A stretch of DNA of 12,015 nucleotides from Salinicoccus sp. UBA3372 (GCA_002360325.1 DEQG01000025.1:9593-21607); one strand, 5' to 3'. Positions 1 to 9,164 are shown, counted from the first letter of the stretch. A program made the numbers and translations. The notes: generated by a model from the letters alone, not told the origin.

Positions 1-30
1 TTATTCGAGCTGTTTGTGATGGAAATTTAA
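1..30 (+). CDS. holA: 3' end of an upstream gene, probably holA (DNA polymerase III delta subunit)
   Basis: The first 30 bases read in frame 1 as nine sense codons (LFELFVMEI) and a TAA stop, directly before a terminator hairpin. Only the C-terminal tail is present, so no domain can be seen. The holA call rests on context: in Staphylococcus and Bacillus the gene convergent with rpsT encodes the delta subunit of the DNA polymerase III clamp loader, and its C-terminus is a short hydrophobic helix of this kind. The tail is too short to exclude a chance open frame. Confidence 0.4.
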   Translation, partial: LFELFVMEI

Positions 31-36
31 AAAGAA

Positions 37-61
37 AAAACCTTCTGTAAAAGAAGGTTTT
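37..61. terminator. Hairpin terminator for rpsT, probably bidirectional
   Basis: Arms at 37-46 and 52-61 pair perfectly (10 bp, core CCTTCT/AGAAGG) around a 5-nt loop. Read on the minus strand, the stem ends in six Ts followed by CTTTTT, the usual intrinsic terminator shape for rpsT. On the plus strand the hairpin is followed by a weaker run (TTTTATTTA), so it may also stop transcription from the gene ending at 30. The rpsT stop codon (62-60) lies partly inside the stem. Confidence 0.85.
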
Positions 62-305
62 ATTTAGTCATTAATTTAGATTTCATACGTGATGCTTTAT
101 TTGCATGAATTAAGTTTTTCTGACTTGACTTGTCAACATGTTTAACTGCATGTGCAATAAGTGCATCCGCGTTTTCAGCATTTTCGGCTTTCGCAGTTTC
201 TGCGCGTTTAATGGCAGTTCTCATTGCGTTCTTCTGAGCAATGTTTGCATCTCCTGCTTTTTTGCTGGAGTTTACTCTTTTAATAGCAGATTTAATATTA
301 GGCAT
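60..305 (-). CDS. rpsT: 30S ribosomal protein S20
   Basis: This encodes an 81-residue, lysine- and alanine-rich basic protein starting MPNIKSAIKR, the hallmark N-terminus of bacterial S20 (bS20). S20 binds 16S rRNA early in small-subunit assembly. The length is normal for the family (about 80-90 residues). The frame stays open further upstream, to 383, but the start at 305 is clear: a GGAGGTG ribosome binding site lies at 317-311, six bases before the ATG, and the family N-terminus begins exactly there. The gene is monocistronic, divergent from lepA, with its own promoter upstream and a hairpin terminator overlapping its stop codon. Confidence 0.97.
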   Translation of the reverse strand: MPNIKSAIKRVNSSKKAGDANIAQKNAMRTAIKRAETAKAENAENADALIAHAVKHVDKSSQKNLIHANKASRMKSKLMTK

Positions 306-324
306 AACGTCACCTCCACAATTT

Positions 325-336
325 AGTTGTACAACT
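325..336. repeat. 12-bp perfect palindrome in the rpsT leader
   Basis: AGTTGTACAACT is fully self-complementary. It lies in the predicted 5' untranslated leader of rpsT, downstream of the expected transcription start (about 348) and just upstream of the ribosome binding site (317-311). As RNA it could form a small hairpin. As DNA it could be a binding site for a dimeric protein. No known motif is recognised, and a chance palindrome of this size is possible in AT-rich DNA. Confidence 0.5.
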
Positions 337-354
337 TTAATTGCAACAAGAAAT

Positions 355-383
355 ATTTTACCAAATAAGAGTGTGTTATGCAA
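355..383 (-). promoter_or_regulatory. Sigma-A-type promoter of rpsT
   Basis: On the minus strand, TTGCAT (383-378) is the -35 box. It is followed by a 17-base spacer and TAAAAT (360-355) as the -10 box, with a TGG extended -10 directly upstream. Spacing is ideal. The expected transcription start near 348 gives a leader of about 43 bases to the rpsT start codon. Confidence 0.75.
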
Positions 384-401
384 TATAAAGCCGGAAATGA
401 A

Positions 402-430
402 TTGAAGATAATAATGATGATTGGTATAAT
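402..430 (+). promoter_or_regulatory. Sigma-A-type promoter of lepA
   Basis: TTGAAG (402-407), a 17-base spacer and a consensus TATAAT (425-430) with a TGG extended -10 form a strong vegetative promoter. The expected transcription start near 437 gives a leader of about 28 bases before the lepA ATG at 465. The -35 boxes of this promoter and the rpsT promoter lie back to back, 18 bases apart. Confidence 0.8.
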
Positions 431-464
431 ATTAACATTCGAGTGTATAGAAAGTTGGGTATTA

Positions 465-2288
465 ATGAATGATAATGAGCGTATAGCAAGGCAAGAAAAA
501 ATTAGGAATTTTTCAATTATTGCCCATATCGATCACGGGAAGTCCACTTTGGCCGACCGTATATTAGAAAACACGAAATCAGTGGCTGACAGAGAAATGA
601 AAACACAGCTGCTGGATTCGATGGACCTGGAGAGGGAACGGGGCATCACGATAAAATTGAATGCAGTTCAATTGAAGTACACTGCAAAAGATGGGGAAGA
701 TTATATATTCCATCTGATAGATACACCGGGGCACGTCGACTTCACCTATGAAGTATCGCGTTCACTCGCAGCATGTGAAGGTGCGATTTTAGTTGTCGAT
801 GCCGCACAGGGGATAGAGGCACAAACGTTGGCCAACGTTTATCTCGCATTGGATAACGACCTGGAGCTTATGCCTGTCATCAACAAGATCGACCTGCCGG
901 CAGCAGACCCTGATCGCGTTGCACAGGAAGTGGAAGATATTATCGGCCTGGATAAGGACGATGCAGTGCTGGCATCGGCGAAATCGAACATAGGCATCGA
1001 AGATATCCTGGAAACGATTGTTGAGATGGTACCGCCGCCGGACGGAGATGTGAGTGCTCCGCTGAAGGCACTGATATTCGATTCAATGTATGATCCTTAC
1101 AGAGGAGTCATATCTTCAATCAGAATTGTTGATGGCGTAGTAAAGCCGGGAGATAAAATCCAGATGATGGCAACAGGCAAAACTTTCGAAGTGGCTGAAG
1201 TAGGTATCAATACACCTAAACCGATGCCGGTAAAAGAATTATCAGTGGGTGATGTCGGCTACATAGTTGCTGCTATCAAAAATGTCGGAGACTCACGTGT
1301 AGGGGATACGATTACACATGCGGACAATCCGGCAGCAGAACCTCTGGAAGGTTATAAGACCATGAATCCTATGGTGTTCTGCGGTATGTATCCAATAGAT
1401 TCAAATCAGTATAATGATTTGAGAGAAGCATTTGAAAAGTTAGAGCTGAATGATTCATCCCTGCAGTATGAACCTGAAACCTCCCAGGCTTTAGGTTTTG
1501 GTTTCAGAACAGGGTTCCTGGGTCTCCTCCATATGGAAATCATACAGGAGAGGATAGAAAGGGAATTCGGAATCGATCTGATTGCGACAGCACCTTCGGT
1601 TATCTATGAAGTATCCATGACTGACGGGTCTACTGTCAGAGTGGACAACCCTGCACAAATGCCGGACCCTCAAAAAATCGATCGTATTGAAGAGCCTTAT
1701 GTTAAAGCACAGATAATGGTGCCTAATGATTATGTCGGTGCTGTAATGGAGCTCAGTCAAAAGAAGAGGGGTAACTTCATCACGATGGATTATCTGGACG
1801 ACATAAGGGTAAACATCATATATGAAATCCCGCTGTCCGAAATCGTATTTGATTTCTTTGACCAGCTCAAATCGAATACTAAAGGATATGCATCTTTTGA
1901 TTATGAAATCATAGGATATAAGGAAAGCAACCTTGTTAAGATGGATATTCTGCTGAACAATGAGAAAGTCGATGCTCTGAGCATCATCGTCCACCGCGAT
2001 TTCGCATATGAACGCGGAAAAGTCATTGTTGAAAAATTGAAGAAGCTGATTCCGAGGCAGCAGTTCGAAGTACCGGTCCAGGCCGCTATCGGACAGAAAA
2101 TCATTTCCAGGACAAATATAAAGTCCATGGGCAAGAACGTACTCAGTAAATGTTACGGCGGGGATATCAGCCGTAAGCGTAAATTATTGGAGAAACAAAA
2201 AGAAGGTAAAAAGAAAATGAAATCCGTGGGATCAGTAGAGATACCACAGGAAGCATTCCTTTCTGTACTGAAAATGGATGAAGATTGA
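465..2288 (+). CDS. lepA: Elongation factor 4 (LepA), back-translocating ribosomal GTPase
   Basis: This 607-residue protein is a membrane-associated translational GTPase that acts on stalled or mis-translocated ribosomes and affects initiation and subunit maturation. The G-domain motifs are all visible: AHIDHGKST (20-28, P-loop), RERGITIK (57-64, switch I), DTPGH (86-90), NKID (140-143) and SAK (171-173). Domain II, the EF-G-like domains and the LepA-specific lysine-rich C-terminal domain follow, ending LKMDED. The length matches the family (about 600). The frame is open from 378, but ATG 465 is chosen because the family N-terminus begins there and the promoter at 402-430 lies downstream of 378. 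The ribosome binding site is weak. It is followed by a hairpin and hemW. Confidence 0.97.
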   Translation: MNDNERIARQEKIRNFSIIAHIDHGKSTLADRILENTKSVADREMKTQLLDSMDLERERGITIKLNAVQLKYTAKDGEDYIFHLIDTPGHVDFTYEVSRSLAACEGAILVVDAAQGIEAQTLANVYLALDNDLELMPVINKIDLPAADPDRVAQEVEDIIGLDKDDAVLASAKSNIGIEDILETIVEMVPPPDGDVSAPLKALIFDSMYDPYRGVISSIRIVDGVVKPGDKIQMMATGKTFEVAEVGINTPKPMPVKELSVGDVGYIVAAIKNVGDSRVGDTITHADNPAAEPLEGYKTMNPMVFCGMYPIDSNQYNDLREAFEKLELNDSSLQYEPETSQALGFGFRTGFLGLLHMEIIQERIEREFGIDLIATAPSVIYEVSMTDGSTVRVDNPAQMPDPQKIDRIEEPYVKAQIMVPNDYVGAVMELSQKKRGNFITMDYLDDIRVNIIYEIPLSEIVFDFFDQLKSNTKGYASFDYEIIGYKESNLVKMDILLNNEKVDALSIIVHRDFAYERGKVIVEKLKKLIPRQQFEVPVQAAIGQKIISRTNIKSMGKNVLSKCYGGDISRKRKLLEKQKEGKKKMKSVGSVEIPQEAFLSVLKMDED

Positions 2289-2289
2289 T

Positions 2290-2316
2290 AAAGCCACATT
2301 TTGTGGCTTTTAATTT
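2290..2316 (+). terminator. Hairpin terminator after lepA
   Basis: Perfect 9-bp arms at 2290-2298 and 2302-2310 (AAAGCCACA/TGTGGCTTT) enclose a 3-nt loop and start two bases after the lepA stop codon. The trailing T-rich stretch is interrupted (CTTTTAATTTTG), so termination may be partial. I see no clear promoter between this hairpin and hemW 24 bases later, which suggests that hemW depends on read-through. Confidence 0.7.
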
Positions 2317-2333
2317 TGTTGGGAAGTGTTAAA

Positions 2334-3452
2334 ATGAAAAGTTTGTATATCCATATCCCATTTTGTAACCGGATATGTACTTACTGTGATTTCACAAAAG
2401 TGCTCATTAAAAACCAGCCGGTTGATGACTATATAGATGCGTTGATTATGGAGCTTGAAAGTCTGGAGCATAAAGACTTTGAAACAATATATGTGGGAGG
2501 CGGGACTCCGACTGCACTCAGTCTGCAACAACTTGAAAGGTTATTGTCTTTCATAGCGGAAAGATTCACGGTTTCAACTGAATATACTTTTGAAGCGAAT
2601 CCGGACGAAGTCACTACTGAGAAACTGGATCTGCTTCAAAATTATGGAGTGAACAGGGTTAGTCTGGGTGTCCAGTCATTCAATGATGAAATTTTGAAAG
2701 TGCTGAACAGAAGTCACAACTTCGATGATATTTTCAAAAGTATCAATCATCTGGAAAAAATCGGTCTTACAAACTATTCCATGGATCTGATGTACAATCT
2801 TCCAGGCGAAACAATGGGGGATATTGAGACCAGCCTGAAATATGTTGAGCAATTGAAGCCGAAGCATATTTCCTGGTACTCATTGATCATCGAACCCCAC
2901 ACTGTCTTCTATAATCAAATTAAAAAAGGCTCACTTAAAATTGCCGATGATAACGTGGAGGCAGAAAAGTATGACCGTGTGATGGAAGGACTGCAGCAGC
3001 TGGGGTATCCCCAGTATGAAATTTCAAACTTCGCCACTCCTGAATTTGAATCTGCACACAATAAAACATACTGGCTGAATGAACATTATTATGGAACGGG
3101 GGCAGGGGCCCACGGCTATGTAGGTAATCAGCGCTATTACAATATCAAACCTGTACCGCATTATATTAAATCCATGAATGAAAACAATACTGTCGTAAAA
3201 GAAACGATATCTCTGACAGAAGTTGAACAGATAGAAGAAGAAATGTTTTTGGGCCTCCGAATGACGGATGGTGTTTTGAAAAGCAGATTTAAGGATAAAT
3301 ATGGCATGAGTATTGATGAATATTACAAAGATGAATTGAACTATCTAAAGGATAAAAAATGGATCATAGATGATGGCATCAACGTCTCTCTGACCGAAAG
3401 CGGCCGAATGGTAGGCAATGAAGTTTTCATGTCATTTTTAAAGTCGACATAA
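2334..3452 (+). CDS. hemW: Radical SAM heme chaperone HemW (often labelled HemN-like)
   Basis: This 372-residue protein belongs to the radical SAM HemN/HemW family. The N-terminus has the cluster motif C11-x3-C15-x2-C18 (CNRICTYC), followed by GGGTPT (55-60), GVQSF (112-116) and DLMYNLPGET (151-160). The C-terminal region corresponds to the HemW C-terminal domain. Family knowledge: HemW binds heme and delivers it to respiratory proteins. True coproporphyrinogen dehydrogenase (HemN) carries a longer N-terminal part that is absent here, so HemW is the better call. The length matches staphylococcal orthologues (about 374). The ATG at 2334 follows GGGAAGTG (2321-2328) and starts exactly at the conserved MKSLYIHIPFC; an in-frame TTG at 2301 lies inside the terminator stem and is not used. 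Confidence 0.93.
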   Translation: MKSLYIHIPFCNRICTYCDFTKVLIKNQPVDDYIDALIMELESLEHKDFETIYVGGGTPTALSLQQLERLLSFIAERFTVSTEYTFEANPDEVTTEKLDLLQNYGVNRVSLGVQSFNDEILKVLNRSHNFDDIFKSINHLEKIGLTNYSMDLMYNLPGETMGDIETSLKYVEQLKPKHISWYSLIIEPHTVFYNQIKKGSLKIADDNVEAEKYDRVMEGLQQLGYPQYEISNFATPEFESAHNKTYWLNEHYYGTGAGAHGYVGNQRYYNIKPVPHYIKSMNENNTVVKETISLTEVEQIEEEMFLGLRMTDGVLKSRFKDKYGMSIDEYYKDELNYLKDKKWIIDDGINVSLTESGRMVGNEVFMSFLKST

Positions 3453-3465
3453 ATCGAGTTTAATG

Positions 3466-3482
3466 ATTGACATACTTTGACC
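3466..3482 (+). promoter_or_regulatory. Candidate CtsR operator (heptad direct repeat) over the hrcA -35 box
   Basis: Two heptads, ATTGACA (3466-3472) and TTTGACC (3476-3482), are separated by exactly three bases. On the complementary strand this reads GGTCAAA-GTA-TGTCAAT, against the CtsR consensus GGTCAAA-NAN-GGTCAAA. One heptad is perfect and the other matches 5 of 7; the middle spacer base differs from consensus. CtsR represses class III heat-shock genes in low-GC Gram-positives, and in Staphylococcus aureus it is known to co-control the dnaK operon with HrcA. The imperfect heptad contains the -35 box, so part of its match may be coincidental. Confidence 0.65.
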
Positions 3483-3495
3483 AATTTGATAAATT
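3467..3495 (+). promoter_or_regulatory. Sigma-A-type promoter of the hrcA-grpE-dnaK operon
   Basis: A consensus TTGACA -35 box (3467-3472), a 17-base spacer and TAAATT (3490-3495) with a TGA extended -10 form the promoter. The expected transcription start near 3502 falls inside the left arm of the CIRCE element, the usual arrangement for HrcA repression. Confidence 0.8.
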
Positions 3496-3499
3496 ATAT

Positions 3500-3526
3500 T
3501 TAGCACTCAAAGATAAAGAGTGCTAA
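3500..3526. promoter_or_regulatory. CIRCE operator (HrcA binding site)
   Basis: TTAGCACTC (3500-3508), nine bases, then GAGTGCTAA (3518-3526) is a perfect copy of the CIRCE inverted repeat. HrcA binds it as a dimer and represses the operon until heat or misfolded protein lowers HrcA activity (in Bacillus through loss of GroEL support). The element ends two bases before the hrcA ribosome binding site, so it also lies in the mRNA leader. Confidence 0.98.
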
Positions 3527-3539
3527 AGAGGTGAAGTCA

Positions 3540-4526
3540 ATGCTTACAAATAGGCAAGAACTCATCTTATTTTTAATTGTGGATGAATTTTTAGCCGCCA
3601 TGGTTCCCGTTAGTTCGAAACAAATTATTCAAAAATATCAACTTGATATTTCCAGTGCTACGGTTAGAAACGAAATGGTTATACTTGAGGCATCAGGCTT
3701 TTTAACAAAACCACACACATCAGCAGGAAGAATGCCATCTAGAGAAGCACTCAAGTTTTATATTAAAAAGTTAAGTGAAAAATTAGATGAAGAAATTAAA
3801 CCTGAAACTGTTCATCTTAATTTACAAAATCATCATACACCAGAAGAACTGTCCGGAAGCATTGCAGAAAAGATCAGTACAAGGACCAACTATTTGACCG
3901 GAGTATCATTTCTTGGTAAAGATGAAATAGTCAAAGCGATCTACTTCACACCTTTAAGTGAGGTCATGCTGCTGGTGATCATTGTTCTGGATTCCGGCAA
4001 CATTAAAAAGATACCGGTGAAAATGGATTATGATGTATCATTGGAAACGTTGGAACTGCTGACGAACTATTTCAATCAGATTGTCGTTGATACTCCATTA
4101 CAGAACTTATCCCAGCTACTGCGTTCATCATTGAAAAACACTGAATTGCAGCGTATGATCATCAGTGTTGCAGATAATATCAGCAATGATATTAAAGAGC
4201 CCAGAAAATTCACCGGTTATTCGGGATTCAATCATTTAATCCATCAGATCAGTGAAGATACAATGACTTTGCAATTGCTATATGATGATTTGGAATCCAA
4301 ACAGCTGGACAATATAGTGGATGTATCTGAAATAGCAGGAGTCGATGTGTATCTCGGAGACGAGCTGCCCGCGGATTATCATTCAATTTCAATCATAACC
4401 ACCAATTTGAAAATTGCCGGTTTTGAAGGTAATCTGATGATTGTCGGTCCAGAAATGATGGGTTATAAAAAAGTGATCAAACTATTACATGGTATTAATA
4501 ATCAGAGCACAAAAGGAAGTGAATGA
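3540..4526 (+). CDS. hrcA: Heat-inducible transcription repressor HrcA
   Basis: This 328-residue repressor controls the dnaK operon and usually groESL by binding CIRCE. The N-terminal winged-helix DNA-binding domain spans about residues 1-75 and includes the family signatures VPVSSK (22-27), SSATVRNEM (38-46) and KPHTSAGRMPS (57-67). The rest is the GAF-like dimerisation/effector domain with an inserted segment. The length agrees with staphylococcal HrcA (about 325). ATG 3540 is preferred over the in-frame GTG at 3531 because the GTG lies within the ribosome binding site (AAAGAGGTGA, 3525-3534), six bases from the ATG. It is the first gene of the heat-shock operon and is autoregulated through the CIRCE just upstream. 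Its first 300 bases look more AT-rich than the remainder. Confidence 0.96.
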   Translation: MLTNRQELILFLIVDEFLAAMVPVSSKQIIQKYQLDISSATVRNEMVILEASGFLTKPHTSAGRMPSREALKFYIKKLSEKLDEEIKPETVHLNLQNHHTPEELSGSIAEKISTRTNYLTGVSFLGKDEIVKAIYFTPLSEVMLLVIIVLDSGNIKKIPVKMDYDVSLETLELLTNYFNQIVVDTPLQNLSQLLRSSLKNTELQRMIISVADNISNDIKEPRKFTGYSGFNHLIHQISEDTMTLQLLYDDLESKQLDNIVDVSEIAGVDVYLGDELPADYHSISIITTNLKIAGFEGNLMIVGPEMMGYKKVIKLLHGINNQSTKGSE

Positions 4527-4527
4527 T

Positions 4528-5127
4528 TTGTTCGATAATGAAAAAGAGCAACAGCCGGATGAAAATCTGGCAAATGAAGAAAAGCCGGATGACAATTCTT
4601 CGGTGTCGACTGAAACTGCTGAAATTGAATCAGACAGCAGTACCGTGTCAGAAGTAACCGCAGATGAAGTTGATCCGCATCAGCAGGAAATCGACAATTT
4701 AAATGATGAGGTAAAGTCCCAGGAGGACAAATATTTGAAACTCTATGCGGAGTTTGAAAACTTCAAACGCCGTAACAAACAGGAAATCGACCTTAATAAT
4801 AAGTACAAAGAACAAAAGTTCGCAGAAGATCTGCTGCCAGTATTGGACAATTTGGAAAGGGCGATGGACATTGAAGGAGAAACCGAGGCATTTGCTTCTT
4901 TGAAAAAAGGAGTGGAAATGGTCTATAATGATTTCCTCAATATTTTCGGCAAACATGATATTACGGTCATTGAATCAGCCGGCAAAGAGTTCGACCCGAA
5001 CGTTCACCAGGCAGTTATGACAGAACCATCAGAAGAAGGATCAGGGATTGTAATTGAAGAATTCCAAAAAGGTTATATGTTGAAAGACCGTGTGATCCGC
5101 CCATCTATGGTTAAAGTCAGTGAGTAA
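4528..5127 (+). CDS. grpE: GrpE, nucleotide exchange factor of DnaK
   Basis: This 199-residue co-chaperone releases ADP from DnaK and so drives its substrate cycle. The first ~50 residues are acidic and likely disordered. They are followed by a long coiled-coil helix containing the conserved KYLKLYAEFENFKRR (68-82), then the C-terminal beta domain with FDPNVHQAV (155-163) and the signature GYMLKDRVIRPSMVKV (182-197). Start choice: no ATG has a ribosome binding site. The frame is open from ATG 4489 inside hrcA, but AAAGGAAGTGA (4512-4522) sits correctly before TTG 4528, one base after the hrcA stop. A TTG start with translational coupling to hrcA is the best reading. A GTG at 4519 is possible but overlaps the binding site. 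Confidence 0.95.
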   Translation: MFDNEKEQQPDENLANEEKPDDNSSVSTETAEIESDSSTVSEVTADEVDPHQQEIDNLNDEVKSQEDKYLKLYAEFENFKRRNKQEIDLNNKYKEQKFAEDLLPVLDNLERAMDIEGETEAFASLKKGVEMVYNDFLNIFGKHDITVIESAGKEFDPNVHQAVMTEPSEEGSGIVIEEFQKGYMLKDRVIRPSMVKVSE

Positions 5128-5154
5128 CAGGTATAAAAATAATATGATAAATAA

Positions 5155-7017
<1,863 letters not shown>

Positions 7018-7028
7018 TCAATGAAATC

Positions 7029-7065
7029 AAAGTCAAAGCCAATAGCATTTGGCTTTGACTTTTTT
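7029..7065 (+). terminator. Strong intrinsic terminator/attenuator between dnaK and dnaJ
   Basis: Perfect 14-bp arms at 7029-7042 and 7049-7062 (AAAGTCAAAGCCAA and its complement) surround a 6-nt loop, followed by an uninterrupted T tract (7060-7065). It begins 11 bases after the dnaK stop codon. It should end most hrcA-grpE-dnaK transcripts and let only part of transcription reach dnaJ and the genes beyond, or protect the dnaK mRNA 3' end. Confidence 0.9.
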
Positions 7066-7077
7066 AAATGTTATGAT
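7049..7077 (+). promoter_or_regulatory. Possible internal promoter for dnaJ
   Basis: TATGAT (7072-7077) with a TGT extended -10 lies 17 bases after TTGGCT (7049-7054), a 4-of-6 match to the -35 consensus. The -35 would be inside the right arm of the terminator. A start near 7084 would leave a leader of about 17 bases with the ribosome binding site close to the 5' end. It would give dnaJ-prmA-rsmE a basal supply independent of HrcA. The -35 match is modest, so this is tentative. Confidence 0.4.
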
Positions 7078-7100
7078 TTGGAAGTTGGAGGGATATTTGG

Positions 7101-8225
7101 ATGGCTAAAAGAGATTATTATGAAATACTTGGTGTAGAAAAAAGTGCATCAAAAGAAGAAATAAAAAAAGCATATCGAAAATTATCAAAGAAATATCACC
7201 CGGACATCAACCAGGAAGAAGGTTCGGATGAGAAGTTCAAAGAGGTTGCAGAAGCATACGAAGTATTATCGGATGAAAATAAACGCTCCCAATATGATCG
7301 TTTTGGTCATGAAGGCATGAAATCACAATTTGGAGGCGGTGGCGGCTTCCAGGGTTCAGGTGGTTTTGGCGGCTTCGAAGATATATTCAGTTCATTTTTC
7401 GGCGGCGGCCGTCAGGCTGATCCAAATGCTCCCCGTAAAGGTGATGACCTGCAGTACACGATGACAGTGGATTTTGAAGAGGCTGTATTTGGTGTCACTA
7501 AAACAATAACGATCAAAAAAGAAGTTACATGTGATACATGTGATGGCAGCGGTGCGAAACCAGGCACATCAAAATCAACCTGCAGCATGTGCAGCGGCTC
7601 AGGCCGTGTAGCAGTGGAACAGAACACGCCATTCGGACGTATTCAGACTGAGCGCACATGTCCGACTTGTGATGGTTCAGGACAGGAAATTAAAGACCCT
7701 TGTAACAAGTGTAAAGGTACAGGAACGGTTACGAAAGATGTGGATATCGAAGTGACTGTACCTGAAGGTGTTGATAACGGTCAGCAGATCCGTGTCCAGG
7801 GACAGGGTGAGCCGGGTATAAATGGCGGTCCTGCCGGAGATTTATATATCGTTTTCCGCGTTCGACCGGATTCTAGATTTACTCGTGACGACGACGACAT
7901 CCACTATGAGCTGCCGATTACATTCGCACAGGCGGCCCTTGGTGACGAAATCAAAGTGCCGACCATCAGTTCGGAAGTTGTGCTGACGATACCGGCAGGT
8001 ACACAGACCGGCAGAAGATTCCGACTGAAAGAAAAAGGTGTTAAAAATGTTCACGGCTACGGTTATGGAGATCAGTTCATCACTGTTAAAGTCGTTACAC
8101 CGACTAAACTTTCAGAAGATGAAATTGAAATATTCAGAAAGCTGGCTGAACAAGGCGGCGAAAAGATCAATGAACAGCAGGAGAATATTTTCGACCGTAC
8201 AAAACGCTTCTTCAAAGGAGATTAA
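7101..8225 (+). CDS. dnaJ: Chaperone protein DnaJ (type I Hsp40)
   Basis: This 374-residue co-chaperone delivers unfolded substrates to DnaK and stimulates its ATPase. It has the full type I layout: a J domain (about 4-68) with the catalytic HPD at 33-35, a glycine/phenylalanine-rich linker (about 78-103), and a zinc-finger region with four CxxCxGxG repeats (C144/C147, C161/C164, C187/C190, C201/C204) that bind two zinc ions. The C-terminal substrate-binding and dimerisation domains follow. The length is typical (about 375). GGAGGG (7087-7092) lies eight bases before the ATG. It is separated from dnaK by a strong hairpin, and prmA begins two bases after its stop, so dnaJ probably heads a dnaJ-prmA-rsmE unit. 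Confidence 0.98.
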   Translation: MAKRDYYEILGVEKSASKEEIKKAYRKLSKKYHPDINQEEGSDEKFKEVAEAYEVLSDENKRSQYDRFGHEGMKSQFGGGGGFQGSGGFGGFEDIFSSFFGGGRQADPNAPRKGDDLQYTMTVDFEEAVFGVTKTITIKKEVTCDTCDGSGAKPGTSKSTCSMCSGSGRVAVEQNTPFGRIQTERTCPTCDGSGQEIKDPCNKCKGTGTVTKDVDIEVTVPEGVDNGQQIRVQGQGEPGINGGPAGDLYIVFRVRPDSRFTRDDDDIHYELPITFAQAALGDEIKVPTISSEVVLTIPAGTQTGRRFRLKEKGVKNVHGYGYGDQFITVKVVTPTKLSEDEIEIFRKLAEQGGEKINEQQENIFDRTKRFFKGD

Positions 8226-8227
8226 AA

Positions 8228-9160
8228 ATGAAATGGCATGAAATTGCAATTCATACCGTGGAAGAAAATGAAGAGAAACTCTCAATCTTCCTCAACACAA
8301 TATCCAAAGGTGTCTCCGTAGAACATTCAATAGATATACTGAAACAGAAAGTTGACAATTTCGATGAAAAATTCCGGCTTGACCCACGAGATTATCCGGA
8401 ATCAAATATCAGATTGGTCGTTTATTTTGATGAAACACAAAATATTGACGATCGTTTAAAAAAGATTGAGGAATATATTATTCAGACAGATCTCGTGAAA
8501 AAAGATGAAATTGATATCGATCGAAAGGTCATTGAGGAATCTGACTGGGAAAATGAGTGGAAAAAGTATTTTCACAGTTTCAGGGTTTCAGAGACATTTG
8601 TCATCGTACCTTCCTGGGAAATGGAAGATTACAGTTATGAGGAATCAGACCGGCTGATCAAGCTGGATCCGGGCATGGCGTTCGGCACCGGTGATCATCC
8701 GACTACGAGCATGTGTCTGAAATTTATAGAAGGCATCGTCAAGCCTGAACATAAAATCATTGATGTCGGCACCGGATCCGGCATACTGTCGATCGCATCC
8801 CATCTGATGGGTGCAAGAACCATCAAAGCCACCGATATTGATGAGTTGTCCATCAAGGTGGCATATGATAATTTCCAGATCAATGACTGCCAAGAAGATA
8901 TCATTCTGGAAACCGGCGATTTACTGAAAGATGAAAAAGGGCAGTATGATATAGTGATTGCAAATATTCTGGCACACATCATTGAAGAGATGATCAATGA
9001 TTCATATGATAAATTAAATGCCGGCGGTCATTTTATCGCCTCAGGCATCATCGTTGAGAAACGGGATGACATTGTCAATAAGATGACTGAAGCTGGTTTT
9101 AAAATCGATGATATTCTTGAAGACGGCGGCTGGGTAAGTATATTAGCAGAAAAGGTATGA
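8228..9160 (+). CDS. prmA: Ribosomal protein L11 methyltransferase PrmA
   Basis: This 310-residue SAM-dependent enzyme methylates lysines and the N-terminus of ribosomal protein L11. An N-terminal substrate-recognition domain (about 1-100) precedes a Rossmann-fold methyltransferase domain. Visible motifs are LDPGMAFGTGDHPTT (146-160), the SAM-binding DVGTGSGIL (179-187), ATDID (201-205) and NILAH (246-250) near the active site. The length matches staphylococcal PrmA (about 312). The ribosome binding site AAAGGAG (8214-8220) lies in the last codons of dnaJ, and the ATG is two bases after the dnaJ stop, indicating cotranscription and coupling. The same dnaJ-prmA-rsmE order is conserved across Bacilli. 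Confidence 0.97.
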   Translation: MKWHEIAIHTVEENEEKLSIFLNTISKGVSVEHSIDILKQKVDNFDEKFRLDPRDYPESNIRLVVYFDETQNIDDRLKKIEEYIIQTDLVKKDEIDIDRKVIEESDWENEWKKYFHSFRVSETFVIVPSWEMEDYSYEESDRLIKLDPGMAFGTGDHPTTSMCLKFIEGIVKPEHKIIDVGTGSGILSIASHLMGARTIKATDIDELSIKVAYDNFQINDCQEDIILETGDLLKDEKGQYDIVIANILAHIIEEMINDSYDKLNAGGHFIASGIIVEKRDDIVNKMTEAGFKIDDILEDGGWVSILAEKV

Positions 9161-9164
9161 TTTC

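Noticed and set aside
457..462. GGGTAT resembling a sigma-B -10 box before lepA
   Set aside because: No GTTT-type -35 is present at the right distance, and transcription from it would start at or after the lepA ATG. The sigma-A promoter at 402-430 is far better.
378..464. N-terminal extension of LepA from ATG 378
   Set aside because: The extension includes the lepA promoter itself, has no counterpart in the family and has no ribosome binding site.
1491..1994. A 167-codon open frame on the minus strand inside lepA
   Set aside because: It lies opposite conserved LepA sequence, has no recognisable motif and no promoter or ribosome binding site; treated as a shadow.
7338..7410. Short GGN-rich repeats in dnaJ that could be read as a DNA repeat
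   Set aside because: They encode the glycine/phenylalanine-rich linker normal for DnaJ and are explained by the protein.
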